Shown in pieces: positions 1-9,106 of a stretch of 64,000 nucleotides of DNA (position 1 is its first letter; each line of letters begins with the position of its first letter). The DNA is from JAMQKA01 sp043951865 (GTDB taxonomy: Bacteria; Bacteroidota; Rhodothermia; Balneolales; Balneolaceae), in NCBI RefSeq assembly GCF_043951865.1, contig NZ_JBINJF010000019.1, positions 38,071 through 102,070 on the forward strand, given 5' to 3'. The notes beneath the pieces are model-generated. The model ran no database searches. It had not been told where the DNA came from and saw only the letters and a program-made list of their open reading frames with translations. The position numbers were made by a program, and so were the translations under genes.

Positions 1-13
1 GGTGTATATTGCG

Positions 14-44
14 GTTCGTTTTTTTGATCATTCAAAAAACGAAC
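14..44. other. 11-bp perfect hairpin at left edge
   Basis: GTTCGTTTTTT (14-24) pairs exactly with AAAAAACGAAC (34-44) around a 9-base loop. The T and A runs lie inside the stem, so it could terminate transcription on either strand, perhaps for a gene ending left of the window. The rest of 1-254 shows no gene. Confidence 0.45.
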
Positions 45-254
45 AGGGAAAGTCGGTAAGGAAGCTTTAATAAGAAAAAGAGCCCTTCATCCAGGAGAAT
101 GTAACTCCCCGGGACGGAAGTGCTTCTGGCTGAGTACCATATAGCAACAGGATCTCCAATTCCGAATCGGAAAAGCAGACATCAAAAGGGATGAATAAAT
201 TTATATATTGACTAATTCACAACAGTATTCCCACGATAAAATCCGTTATGCCAC

Positions 255-1862
255 ATGGCGCTTACTTCTGATCAATATTCCCGTCTCCTCCAGTTCCTTG
301 AGCAGACAGATTCATATCCCCACCAGCCGGAAGAGGTGAAGCATATTCAAACCCACATCTCCCATGTCTTTATGGCGGGGGACTACGTGTACAAGATAAA
401 GAAACCGGTCGATTTTGAGTTTCTCGACTACAGTACACTTGCAAAGCGCAAACATTTTTGCGAGCAGGAGGTAACACTAAACCGACGTCTTTGCGAGGAT
501 GTCTACCTTGGTGTAGTACCGATCGGCAGGACAGGCGGCACATTCGCGCTGGAAACACAGGAAGCCGATATCGTGGAATACGCGGTAAAGATGAAAAAAC
601 TGGACAGTGAGTATTTCCTGCACACATTGATTGAACGAGACAACCTGACCAACGATCACCTGGAGCGCGTTGCCGACAAGCTGGCATCGTTTTATACCGC
701 TCAGCAGCCGGACGATCAGATCCTTCAGTACGGTACCATTGAAAAGGTTAAATTCAACACCGACGAAAATTTCAGGCAGACCCGCCCGTATATTGGTGAG
801 ACAATTGATCAGCTCTCTTTTGACGCCATTCAGGCATACACCGACAGCTATTTTAAATGGCGGAAGAGCCTGTTTCAGCGCAGAATTGAAGAAAACCGGA
901 TCGTTGACGGGCACGGCGACCTCCACCTCGACCATATCCATATCACCCCCGAAAAGGTTCGGATCTATGACTGCATCGAATTTAATGAACGATTTCGTTA
1001 TGGTGACTTGGCCGCCGACCTGGCATTCCTGGCAATGGACCTCGATTTCAGGGATCGCTGGAGAGAGGAGCGCTATTTTGTGAACCGGATGGCCGACAAG
1101 CTTGACGATCCCGATCTCCCCGGAATACTAACGTTCTACAAATGTTACCGCGCCTACGTCAAGGGAAAGGTCAAGAGCTTGCAGAGCGGAGAAGAGGAGG
1201 TACCCCGGGCGGAACGCCGGGAGGCTGCCGGGATCGCCCGCCGATATTTTGATCTTTCGCTGCGCTATGCCCTGCTGGGCTCGGAACCGACGGCCTGTAT
1301 CGTCATGGGGCGGATCGGCAGCGGCAAGAGTACATTGGCCGAAATGATGGCCGAGACGCTTTCACTTCCGATCTTTTCATCCGACCGCATACGTAAGTCG
1401 ATGGCGGGCCTGCCGCTGCACGAGCGAACGCCGGATGAAACCCGCCCGGACCTCTACTCTCAGGCGATGTCTGACAAGACCTATAATGAACTTCAACAGC
1501 GGGCGATCGAACAACTGAAGCAAGGGACAACAGTCATACTGGATGCGACGTACAGCGATCGGCAAAGCCGGAAAAATCTGGTGGAGCTGCTGGCCCGCCA
1601 TAATATGGATTACCTGTTCATCGAGGCGAACGCCTCGGACGAAACCATCAAGGAACGGCTGAAAAAGCGGGAGGGTGGCCAGGTGGTATCGGACGCCCGG
1701 CTGGAAGATTTTGAAGCGCTGGATCAAAATTACACTCCGCCGGCGGAGATAGCGGCCTCACACCTCCTCTCTGTCAGTACGGAACAACCGTTCCTGGATA
1801 CCCGCGAAGAGCTCTACCGAAAGCTGGTAAAGCGCCACCTCGAAAAAGAGAAAGATACATAA
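255..1862 (+). CDS. Fused aminoglycoside-phosphotransferase-like / P-loop kinase protein
   Basis: A 535-residue two-domain protein. Residues about 1-340 resemble the APH/choline-kinase fold: the KIKKPVDFEFLDYS stretch near the N-terminus and the catalytic loop HGDLHLDHIHI near residue 220 are visible. Residues about 345-535 form a small P-loop kinase with GRIGSGKST near residue 352. This matches the COG2187-COG0645 fusion seen in many bacteria, whose substrate I do not know; a small-molecule kinase is the safest description. The start is the ATG at 255; no clear Shine-Dalgarno site precedes it. It appears monocistronic. Three GGTCCCT-like heptamers follow shortly after its stop. Confidence 0.85.
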   Translation: MALTSDQYSRLLQFLEQTDSYPHQPEEVKHIQTHISHVFMAGDYVYKIKKPVDFEFLDYSTLAKRKHFCEQEVTLNRRLCEDVYLGVVPIGRTGGTFALETQEADIVEYAVKMKKLDSEYFLHTLIERDNLTNDHLERVADKLASFYTAQQPDDQILQYGTIEKVKFNTDENFRQTRPYIGETIDQLSFDAIQAYTDSYFKWRKSLFQRRIEENRIVDGHGDLHLDHIHITPEKVRIYDCIEFNERFRYGDLAADLAFLAMDLDFRDRWREERYFVNRMADKLDDPDLPGILTFYKCYRAYVKGKVKSLQSGEEEVPRAERREAAGIARRYFDLSLRYALLGSEPTACIVMGRIGSGKSTLAEMMAETLSLPIFSSDRIRKSMAGLPLHERTPDETRPDLYSQAMSDKTYNELQQRAIEQLKQGTTVILDATYSDRQSRKNLVELLARHNMDYLFIEANASDETIKERLKKREGGQVVSDARLEDFEALDQNYTPPAEIAASHLLSVSTEQPFLDTREELYRKLVKRHLEKEKDT

Positions 1863-1869
1863 TACTACT

Positions 1870-1890
1870 GGTCCCTGGTCCCTCGTCCCT
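1870..1890. repeat. Heptamer tandem repeat (GGTCCCT, 3 units)
   Basis: GGTCCCT, GGTCCCT and CGTCCCT lie head to tail eight bases after the preceding stop codon. This is one of several period-7 tracts in the intergenic regions of the window. Confidence 0.6.
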
Positions 1891-2077
1891 TCGGCAGATA
1901 ACTTTACAGAGAGCCGACCACGGTTTGCTCAATCGAAAAATAGATGCTATATACCCTGAGTAAGGAAAATGTGGAATTTATAAGGCATTTACCGGTCACC
2001 GGATTTATTATTAAGAGGGTTTTTAATAAACGGTTTTGCCAAGATCTTTAGAAATAAAAAACAGGGATGAGGACAAC

Positions 2078-3913
2078 ATGATGATTAAAACACGTATCGG
2101 GGTTATCGTCTTAATCGCAATATTGGGCTGGGGATGCAGCCCGGAAGAAGAACCTTCAGTGGAACGACCCAACATTTTATGGATCACCAGTGAAGACAAC
2201 AGCCCCTACCTGGGCGCCTATGGAGATTCACTGGCAGATACCCCGAACCTCGATCGACTGGCCGAGCGCGGGACCGTGTATGAAAACGCATTTGCCACTA
2301 CCCCGGTCTGCGCGCCCTCGCGGTTCACTCTTATCACCGGGCTGTACGCCAACGCAATGGGTACCGAAAATATGCGCAGCACGTTTCCCATTCCCGAACA
2401 GATCCGGTTTTTTCCCAAGTACCTTCGGGATGCAGGGTATCATACCACCAACAATGTAAAGAAGGATTATAACACGATTGATCAACCCGAAGCGTGGGTG
2501 GAATCCAGCGACAGCGCCACCTATAAAACACGGGAGCCGGGCCAGCCCTTCTTCCACGTGCGTAACTTTACCACTACCCACGAGAGCCGGCTGCATGATC
2601 CCATTGATACACTGATTCATGACCCCGAAGAGATGGAGCTCCCCCCATATCATCCGGCAACCGCGGAGATAAAGAGAGACTGGGCCCATTATTATGACCA
2701 GATTACAAAAATGGATACGCAAGTGGGACAGGTGCTCGACGAGCTGGAGGCTTCGGGGGAGGCGGAAAATACGATCATTTTCTATTACAGCGATCACGGT
2801 GGCGTGCTCCCCCGTTCAAAACGATTTATGTTTGAATCGGGGCTGCGCGTGCCGCTGATTGTCTATTTCCCGCCGAAATATGAGCACCTGGCCCCGGAGC
2901 GGGACCGGACCGACCGGCTGGTCTCGTTCGTGGATTTCCCGAAAACCGTATTGAGCCTGGCCGGAATAGAGCCGCCGGAGTATATGCATGGCAAAGCGTT
3001 CCTAGGTGAGTATGAGGATACCCCGCGAACCTACGTGCATACCTACCGCGGGCGGATGGACGAGCGTTTTGACCTGGTCCGGGCGGTGCGGGACAAAGAG
3101 TATCTCTACGTGCGCAACTATATGCCGCACCGAATCTACGGGCAACATTTGGCATATCTCTGGCGGGCGCCCTCGATGCTGAGCTGGCACCAGCAGTTTC
3201 TCGGGGGAACCCTGGATGACACCCAGCAACGTTTTTTTGAGACCAAGCCGGCCGAGGAGTTGTACAGGATAGATGCCGATCCGCACAACGTTAACAATCT
3301 TGCGGGAGATCCCGGGTATCAGGAGGTCCTGCAGCGAATGCGCGAAGCCAATGCCCAATGGATTCGGGAGCAGCAGGACCTGGGATTTATCCCGGAAGAG
3401 ACGATCGACTCGCTGCGCGGCAACCGACCGTTGTATGATGCGGCCCGCGAACAGTCGATGCCGATCGATGAAATTATTGAGACCGCGGAACAGGCTACCC
3501 GCAATGCCTCAGACAACCTGGAGTTTTTGGCCGAACAGATGGATCATTCCAACGGGGCCGTCCGTTTTTGGGCTGCCACCGGGTTTTCTGTAGCCGAGCG
3601 CCAGGCGCCACAGGTGGAAGAAGTCCTGAAGCGTCACATCGATGATCCTTCGCCTGCAGTGCGCGTAGCCGTGGCGGAAGCGCTGTACCGGCATGGATTC
3701 CGCACCGCCGGTCTGGAATTGCTGGAGGAATCGCTTCAAGCCGACCATCCTTTTGTAAAACTGCGGGCGCTCAACACAATTGAAGCGTTGGAAATAGAGG
3801 CGCTCCCCGGCCGCATGGAGCAAATGATACAGGACCTGCCCGGGATACATGATGACGAGTGGGGCACCGATTACTATATCCGGCGGGCGGCGACATCCAT
3901 AGTTGGCGAATAA
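2078..3913 (+). CDS. Sulfatase lipoprotein with C-terminal HEAT-like region
   Basis: Type I sulfatase of the alkaline-phosphatase superfamily. The formylglycine signature C-A-P-S-R starts at Cys78, and the N-terminal metal-binding strand reads NILWITSEDNSP. The domain resembles heparan-N-sulfatase-like bacterial enzymes, so a sulfated sugar is the likely substrate, though it cannot be named. The last 130 or so residues (NLEFLAEQMDH onward) look like HEAT repeats, an uncommon tail. The N-terminus is a lipoprotein-type signal ending ILGWGC, with an atypical lipobox (G at -3). The start is set at ATG 2078, behind a purine-rich stretch; an upstream in-frame TTG at 2036 is less likely. It probably acts in the periplasm or at the surface after formylglycine activation by an enzyme not in this window. 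Confidence 0.88.
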   Translation: MMIKTRIGVIVLIAILGWGCSPEEEPSVERPNILWITSEDNSPYLGAYGDSLADTPNLDRLAERGTVYENAFATTPVCAPSRFTLITGLYANAMGTENMRSTFPIPEQIRFFPKYLRDAGYHTTNNVKKDYNTIDQPEAWVESSDSATYKTREPGQPFFHVRNFTTTHESRLHDPIDTLIHDPEEMELPPYHPATAEIKRDWAHYYDQITKMDTQVGQVLDELEASGEAENTIIFYYSDHGGVLPRSKRFMFESGLRVPLIVYFPPKYEHLAPERDRTDRLVSFVDFPKTVLSLAGIEPPEYMHGKAFLGEYEDTPRTYVHTYRGRMDERFDLVRAVRDKEYLYVRNYMPHRIYGQHLAYLWRAPSMLSWHQQFLGGTLDDTQQRFFETKPAEELYRIDADPHNVNNLAGDPGYQEVLQRMREANAQWIREQQDLGFIPEETIDSLRGNRPLYDAAREQSMPIDEIIETAEQATRNASDNLEFLAEQMDHSNGAVRFWAATGFSVAERQAPQVEEVLKRHIDDPSPAVRVAVAEALYRHGFRTAGLELLEESLQADHPFVKLRALNTIEALEIEALPGRMEQMIQDLPGIHDDEWGTDYYIRRAATSIVGE

Positions 3914-4037
3914 TCTCGGTTGGAATATTCGCAGGAGGAGTGCCGGGTAGCAAGTAATCCTAAAAAAGAGATATAACCAATACGTTTTTTGTTCTACCGG
4001 TAAACCTGCGAACTAATACACTAAAAACAGGAGAACG

Positions 4038-5171
4038 ATGAAAAAAATGAAAGGGTCACTGTCACTTGGGCGTGTAAAAGGTATTCGCATCCAGGTGCAC
4101 TGGACGTTTCTACTGCTGATTGGATGGGTGGTATTCCTGGAGTTGAGCAGGGGCAACGATCTGGCCGCCATTTTCTGGAGCATCGGTTTTGTAATGGTGT
4201 TGTTCGGTTGTGTCATTGCCCATGAACTCGGACATGCCCTGACGGCCGCTCGATACGGCATAGGCACCCGGCAGATAACACTGTTGCCGATAGGCGGAGT
4301 GGCCAGCCTCGAGTCGATGCCGGAGAATCCGAAAGAGGAACTGCTGGTAGCCGTCGCGGGTCCCGCGGTGAACCTGGTTATCGCCCTCCTTTTATACCTT
4401 GTGGTCCCGGTTGGTGACTTCATAAGCCAGGATCCGGCTCAGCTGGAAGAGACGCTGAGCGCAATCAACGCGGGTAATTTCCTGTTTTACCTGTTTTCAG
4501 CCAACCTGATGCTGGTACTTTTTAACGTCATTCCGGCCTTCCCGATGGACGGGGGACGAATTCTGCGAGCTCTTCTTTCAATGAAAATGAACCGGATGCA
4601 GGCTACCCAGATCGCCGCCTGGCTGGGACAGATGGTGGCCCTGTTCTTTTTCCTGTTTGGCCTGCTGTTTAATCCCATCCTGGTACTGATCGGGGTCTTT
4701 GTGTTCTTTGGAGCGCAGGGCGAAAACATTATGGTCCAACAGATGACGTTGCTCAAAAATCGTTCGGTTGCTGAGGCGATGATGACCGACATTACGGTCC
4801 TGGAACCGGATGATCCTCTTTCCGAGGTGGTCGATCTGGTGCTTTCAGGCACAGAGCGCGATTTTGTGGTAGCTGCGGACCGTCGCGTGGAAGGCGTTCT
4901 GTATCAAACGGACCTGGTGGCGGCGTACCGGAATGGCCGGGGAGATGCCCGGGTAAGAGAGATCATGAATACCGATGTTGAACCGCTGCATCCCGATGAA
5001 CCACTGAGCGAAGCATATATCAAAATCCGGTCAAGCCAAAAGGGGTTTTTCCCTGTTGTGGACCGTCAGCAGCTGGTGGGAGCGATAGATCAGAATAATA
5101 TAAATGAGTTTATCGTCTTCAAGTCCTACCCCGGCATCACCGATCGAGCGGAAGTTCCCCTGAACACCTAG
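4038..5171 (+). CDS. Site-2 protease family zinc metalloprotease with CBS pair
   Basis: An intramembrane M50B-type peptidase. The zinc site HELGH starts at His62 inside a membrane segment, and the third ligand lies in NVIPAFPMDGG (Asp171). Several hydrophobic helices fill residues 15-235, followed by two CBS modules from about 240 to 370 that may sense adenine nucleotides. This matches the Rip/SpoIVFB-like branch that cleaves membrane-bound regulators; the substrate is unknown. CAGGAG lies a few bases before the ATG. A foldback repeat begins 10 bases after the stop. Confidence 0.93.
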   Translation: MKKMKGSLSLGRVKGIRIQVHWTFLLLIGWVVFLELSRGNDLAAIFWSIGFVMVLFGCVIAHELGHALTAARYGIGTRQITLLPIGGVASLESMPENPKEELLVAVAGPAVNLVIALLLYLVVPVGDFISQDPAQLEETLSAINAGNFLFYLFSANLMLVLFNVIPAFPMDGGRILRALLSMKMNRMQATQIAAWLGQMVALFFFLFGLLFNPILVLIGVFVFFGAQGENIMVQQMTLLKNRSVAEAMMTDITVLEPDDPLSEVVDLVLSGTERDFVVAADRRVEGVLYQTDLVAAYRNGRGDARVREIMNTDVEPLHPDEPLSEAYIKIRSSQKGFFPVVDRQQLVGAIDQNNINEFIVFKSYPGITDRAEVPLNT

Positions 5172-5180
5172 TGTCGTTAT

Positions 5181-5322
5181 AGAGGTTTTTGAAAACCGTT
5201 GTTTTGACCAATCATTGTATTTTCGCGAATTTGGAATCCTTACTTATAGCTAATAAGCTCCGGTTTCAAATTCGCTCAACCTATGACCTTGACCAAAACC
5301 CCTGGTTGTTCAAAGCCCTCTT
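5181..5322. repeat. Foldback element with terminal inverted repeats (copy 1)
   Basis: About 142 bp. The left end reads AGAGGTTTTTGAAAACCG; the reverse complement of the right end reads AGAGGGCTTTGAACAACC. An inner stem pairs GCGAATTTG with CAAATTCGC, so most of the element folds on itself. No coding capacity. Related ends occur at 6388, 17781, 34471 and 42255, indicating a dispersed non-autonomous family. Confidence 0.6.
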
Positions 5323-5570
5323 AGTAAGTAATGGATCGATGCTTTCCTAAATACCTGGAAGATCTGTCAGAACATGCAGACCACTGATATAATACTGGTG
5401 TCACGTCAAATCCCGGAGTTCGGTCTGTTGGATACCCCCGATCATGCCGAACCACGCAGGCAGCTGGGAAAGATACTGTTAGAACTACTATTCTGCGGTA
5501 ATCTACAGCATCAGTGTTATCTGCATTCCAGCAAACCAGGATATTCATGGTTGACATGGCACTGGAGCTA
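5323..5570. other. Intergenic, nothing recognised
   Basis: The remainder of the 400-base gap between the protease gene and the small minus-strand gene. The short open frames here lack a ribosome site and show no family features. Confidence 0.5.
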
Positions 5571-5801
5571 CTACTGAATTTCCAGGGCCTCATCAATCTT
5601 TTCGATCACCTTTATGTGGGCCTCCTCGTTGGTTTCCCCGAACCCGCTGACCGTGCGCCCGCTGTCATTGCGGGCGGTTACCTGCACGCCATCCCACTTT
5701 TTCCTTACTTTGTGAACACTGAATCCCCGGTATCCCTGTTTTTGAAGGATCGATATACGTTCATGAAACAGGTTTTCCTGCTCTCGATCTTGTGAACTCA
5801 T
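5571..5801 (-). CDS. Small conserved-looking hypothetical protein (76 aa)
   Basis: A charged soluble protein starting MSSQDREQEN and ending EKIDEALEIQ. The middle (VRKKWDGVQVTARNDSGRTVSGFG) suggests a small beta-rich domain followed by a helix (ETNEEAHIKVIEKIDEA). I do not recognise a family. The open frame extends upstream, but that part reads as low-quality sequence; ATG 5801 is preferred, with GGTGAC just before it. It lies 143 bases downstream of the DksA-like gene on the same strand and may be cotranscribed with it. Confidence 0.55.
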   Translation of the reverse strand: MSSQDREQENLFHERISILQKQGYRGFSVHKVRKKWDGVQVTARNDSGRTVSGFGETNEEAHIKVIEKIDEALEIQ

Positions 5802-5944
5802 ACCTGTCACCGCTGTTTTTTGTGGTAAGTGATTGTGGTTATGGTAAAACCGGGTACTGCCGCTGTTGGAGTGGGCGAAGCGAGATCCCGCCCCTGCTGC
5901 TGGTAGTCTCCATAAAAGGTGCCGGGCACGTATTGGGAAGCTTT

Positions 5945-6349
5945 CTAACCATCCTCTGCAAGCCCCTCCTGCTTGGCCTGAATACTGTAGCGGGTATGGG
6001 GAACCGCTTCCAATCGTTCTTTTGAAATCGGCTTGCCGGTTGCCCGGCACATGCCGTACGTGCCTTTCTTTATCCGTTCCAGGGCGTCGTTGATCTCTTC
6101 TATAAATTTTTGCGTGCGCTCTTTCAGTTGATAATTCAACTCCTCCTCTTCCACATCCGATCCAACATCCCCCATATGGTGGGCAATCGAGGAATAATCC
6201 GCATCATCGACCTCTTTAAGATTGGATATGCTGTCATCCAGAACGCCAAGTGTTTGCAGGGCTTCTTTGCGTTTCTCCAGTAAAAGCTTTTTGAAATGAC
6301 GTAGTTCTTTTCGGCTGAAATACTCCTTGTTCTTGTTGGAATTCATCAT
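5945..6349 (-). CDS. TraR/DksA-family protein with degenerate zinc finger
   Basis: 134 residues. An N-terminal coiled coil (RKELRHFKKLLLEKRKEAL, later ERTQKFIEEINDALERIKKGTYG) precedes the family's C-terminal segment. In classical DksA that segment has four zinc-binding cysteines; here only the first survives (MCRATGKPISKERLEAVPHTRYS), so zinc is probably not bound in the usual way. Family members bind the RNA polymerase secondary channel and tune transcription with ppGpp, so this one may be a zinc-independent version. ATG 6349 is chosen because GGAAGGGG sits at ideal spacing; an ATG 15 bases upstream overlaps that site. A short foldback repeat lies in its promoter region. Confidence 0.85.
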   Translation of the reverse strand: MMNSNKNKEYFSRKELRHFKKLLLEKRKEALQTLGVLDDSISNLKEVDDADYSSIAHHMGDVGSDVEEEELNYQLKERTQKFIEEINDALERIKKGTYGMCRATGKPISKERLEAVPHTRYSIQAKQEGLAEDG

Positions 6350-6387
6350 GTCGGCCCCTTCCATTGTTTAGTTGAATACTGTCTTGT

Positions 6388-6443
6388 AGAGGACTTTGCA
6401 AACCGTTTTTTTGGTCAATACCGTCATTTTTTGCAGAGCCCTC
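6388..6443. repeat. Short foldback element, same end family (copy 2)
   Basis: About 56 bp. The left end AGAGGACTTTGCAAACCG mirrors the right end, whose reverse complement is GAGGGCTCTGCAAAAAA. It sits 39 bases upstream of the DksA-like start, so it may influence that promoter. It looks like a shortened member of the family at 5181-5322. Confidence 0.5.
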
Positions 6444-6680
6444 ATGTATTACTAATAATTATTGACACCGTAGACTATAGTAGAAAAGACCAAAAAGATG
6501 TAGTGCCAGAACTTACGCCAGGCTGCCGGTACCGGCCAGGAACGGCAGCTGTTGTTGCAGACGCCGTCCCTGGAACAGCTGCTGGCAGACCAGGGACAAA
6601 GATGGAATTCACCGCCTTGCAAGGCTTCCCTGCCCTGGATCCGCACCACGTAACAATCCCAACCAGCCTTTTAACCGCAA

Positions 6681-7220
6681 TCAGCTGAATCTCAGGTACC
6701 CTTCCGTGGCCAGTTCTTTGCCGTGCTGGTCATACACTTCCTGGTTATCGGGGGCAAATGTGCCGAGTCCGTCTACATACCGGTTGTACATGCAGAATGC
6801 GGCCGCAATAAGTACGGTGTCATGAATTTCCTCGTCGGTTGCACCCTGCTCCCGGGCATCCACAATATCCCGTTCTGTTACATGTTTGCCGCCTTGTTGT
6901 ACCTGCGCCGCGATATGCAAAAGCGCTTTCATCTTTGCACTCACCGGGGCAGACCGGTAGTCGTCCTGGACCTGTTTGACCAGTTTTTTATTACCGTCCA
7001 GCAGGTGACTGGCGGTGGCGCCGTGCGAGTTCATGCAAAACTTGCACTCGTTGCGTGCGGAAACCAGGCTTGCGATAAGCTCGCGTTCTCCTTCCGTCAA
7101 CGTGGAGTCTCCCCGCAGAAGCACCTGGGCCAACTCCGAGAGCGGTTTGGCGGTTTCCTTGAATTGAGTCAACAGTCCGACAATACCGGGAAGCTGGTTT
7201 TGTAGTTCGATGTGAGCCAT
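6681..7220 (-). CDS. Carboxymuconolactone decarboxylase / AhpD-like peroxidase-related protein
   Basis: 179 residues with the AhpD-type redox motif: Cys59-x-x-Cys62 and His66 in NECKFCMNSHG, preceded by the helix TEGERELIASLVSARN. Members are small helical proteins that reduce peroxides or act as thiol-dependent adaptors; the physiological reductant here is unknown. A GAGGA ribosome site precedes the ATG. It is divergent from the acyl-CoA-synthetase-like gene, with a 235-bp structured repeat in the gap between them. Confidence 0.85.
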   Translation of the reverse strand: MAHIELQNQLPGIVGLLTQFKETAKPLSELAQVLLRGDSTLTEGERELIASLVSARNECKFCMNSHGATASHLLDGNKKLVKQVQDDYRSAPVSAKMKALLHIAAQVQQGGKHVTERDIVDAREQGATDEEIHDTVLIAAAFCMYNRYVDGLGTFAPDNQEVYDQHGKELATEGYLRFS

Positions 7221-7336
7221 AAAATATCCTCGTTTACTATTTAATTGAATATGTATTATTGTAACTGATAGATCTGCAATTAATCTGACTTAATCAAGTA
7301 ACATGTCAATGACTTGTCATTTTTAATGATAATATT

Positions 7337-7572
7337 TAACCTGCATTTTTGACCAAGAAATCGGTTTGAATGCAAGGCAATGGTGGAAATCGGTATCGAA
7401 ACGTATCGTTATACATTGAATGAGCGATTTCCACCATCAACGCAGCATACGAACCAATTTCGCAACTGGCTACACACTGTAATAGTATTTTTGGTATTGA
7501 AATAAATGTAACTCACTAAATATCAAAGCGTTACAAGAAACATAAAATTTTACTCGTGAGAAATGCATGTTA
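7337..7572. repeat. Structured 235-bp repeat element (copy 1)
   Basis: The imperfect terminal inverted repeat begins TAACCTGCATTT and ends AAATGCATGTTA. Stem I pairs 7357-7373 with 7445-7461; stem II pairs 7380-7392 with 7425-7437 (13 bp, perfect); stem III pairs 7490-7498 with 7519-7527. The second copy at 29695-29929 aligns along its whole length with a different sequence in the stems but the same pairing. The element ends 58 bases before the start of the synthetase-like gene and fills most of the gap between divergent genes. Confidence 0.75.
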
Positions 7573-7630
7573 GGGCCAGTGATAAACCAGGAGCTTTTCC
7601 CGGACCTCTCAAAATTAGAAAGACTATGTG

Positions 7631-9061
7631 ATGGCTAAAGCAGGATTTTTTGAACAGACAAACCGTTACGTGCTTCCCAACCTGATCGATTACGGGAAGG
7701 TATACGATTCCTTCAGGTGGGATAAATATGTTACCGAGTTATCCGGTCTGCCCGACGGGGGATTGAATATAGCGTATGAGGCGGTAGACCGGCACGCCGG
7801 GAGTAGTCTCAGGAACAGGATAGCAATACGCTGGCTCGGAAGGGACGGGTCAACGGAAGAGTTTTCGTATCGCCGACTAAAAGAGGTGACCGATCGGTTT
7901 GCGAATGTGTTACAGGAGCTTGGGATCGGAAAAGGCGCCGTCGTCTCTACCCTGGCGGGCCGTATCCCGGACCTTTACATTGCTGCGCTTGGAGCGTTCA
8001 AACAGGGCAGCGTGTTCTGCCCGCTGTCGCCAGCTTCTGGGCAGGAATCGATTTTCCGGCAGTTGAACGAAGCGAAAGCGCGGGTATTGGTAACGACGGA
8101 AGCACACTACCGGCATACACTGGAGAAGGGGGTGGACCAGTTGCCCCACCTTGAATATATACTGTTGACTGATGTTGACAAAACGCAGGATCGCTCCACA
8201 TACTCATTAAAGGTACTGATGAGTAAGGCGGATAAACAACTTAACATCTGTCCCACCGACCCTGACGATGCCGCCCTGTTTCATTTTACCAGGGGTGCCA
8301 CCGGGAAGCCGAAGGGGGTAATCCATGTACACAAGGCTGCCCTGACCCATTATATTACCGGCAAATTTGTGCTGGATTTCCACCGGGATGACATCTTCTG
8401 GTGTACTGCGGACCCGGGGCGGGCGACGGGAATCATCTATGGGTTGTTGTCTCCTCTGCTGCACGGGATCACGAACCTGGTCGTGGAAGCCGAGTGCGAC
8501 GCCCCGTTGTGGTATCAGACGCTGGAAGAGGAGATGGTGACGGTCTGGTACACTGCCCCGTCCGACATCCGCCACCTGATGCAGTCCCATATCGATGTAA
8601 ATAGCGAGCTTAACCTGAACGCTCTCAGGCTTGTCCAGAGCGGTGGGGAGCCATTACATCCCGAAGCGGCGCGGTGGAGCCTGGAAACGCTGGATATGCC
8701 CGTTCTTGAGCACTGGTGGCAGGCGGAGACCGGTGGCATTATGATCGCCAATTTCCCGGGAATGAAAGTCAAACCCGGCTCTGTGGGCCGCCCCCTGCCG
8801 GGGATCAGTGCCGCCATAGTGCAAAAGGGGAAGTCCGGCAAACGATTGCGATTTGTTGAGGAACCGGGAGAAACGGGCCAGCTGGCACTAAAAGCGGGGT
8901 GGACCTCGATGTTTCGCGGCTACCTGGGCCAGGCCCGGCAATACAGCGACAGCTTTGTTGACGGCTGGTATCTAACCGGGGATTGGGCTCAAAAAGATGC
9001 GGATGGCTATTTCTGGATTCTGGATCGTGCCGAACAGGGAGAATCAAAAACTGCACCATGA
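7631..9061 (+). CDS. Acetyl-CoA-synthetase-like protein lacking the C-terminal domain
   Basis: A 476-residue member of the ANL (acyl-CoA synthetase) superfamily, closest in look to AcsA-type acetyl-CoA synthetases. Visible motifs are the phosphate loop FTRGATGKPKG (altered from TSGTTGKPKG), WWQAETGG, and GWYLTGD. The protein stops at the hinge (ILDRAEQ in place of a GRxDD-type hinge), so the roughly 100-residue C-terminal domain carrying the catalytic lysine is absent. AcsA-type enzymes are about 570 residues. Only 45 bases separate its stop from the convergent exporter gene, so no lost domain lies downstream. It could be a decayed enzyme or one limited to adenylation. ATG 7631 is preferred over the GTG immediately before it. 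Confidence 0.8.
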   Translation: MAKAGFFEQTNRYVLPNLIDYGKVYDSFRWDKYVTELSGLPDGGLNIAYEAVDRHAGSSLRNRIAIRWLGRDGSTEEFSYRRLKEVTDRFANVLQELGIGKGAVVSTLAGRIPDLYIAALGAFKQGSVFCPLSPASGQESIFRQLNEAKARVLVTTEAHYRHTLEKGVDQLPHLEYILLTDVDKTQDRSTYSLKVLMSKADKQLNICPTDPDDAALFHFTRGATGKPKGVIHVHKAALTHYITGKFVLDFHRDDIFWCTADPGRATGIIYGLLSPLLHGITNLVVEAECDAPLWYQTLEEEMVTVWYTAPSDIRHLMQSHIDVNSELNLNALRLVQSGGEPLHPEAARWSLETLDMPVLEHWWQAETGGIMIANFPGMKVKPGSVGRPLPGISAAIVQKGKSGKRLRFVEEPGETGQLALKAGWTSMFRGYLGQARQYSDSFVDGWYLTGDWAQKDADGYFWILDRAEQGESKTAP

Positions 9062-9106
9062 AAAAGTGAAATGCCCGATGTGCCGGGTGTCAGATTTGCT
9101 GGCTTG

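Noticed and set aside
9062..9106. Frameshift hiding the missing synthetase C-terminal domain
   Set aside because: Only 45 bases remain before the convergent exporter gene, so the absent domain cannot be encoded in another frame.
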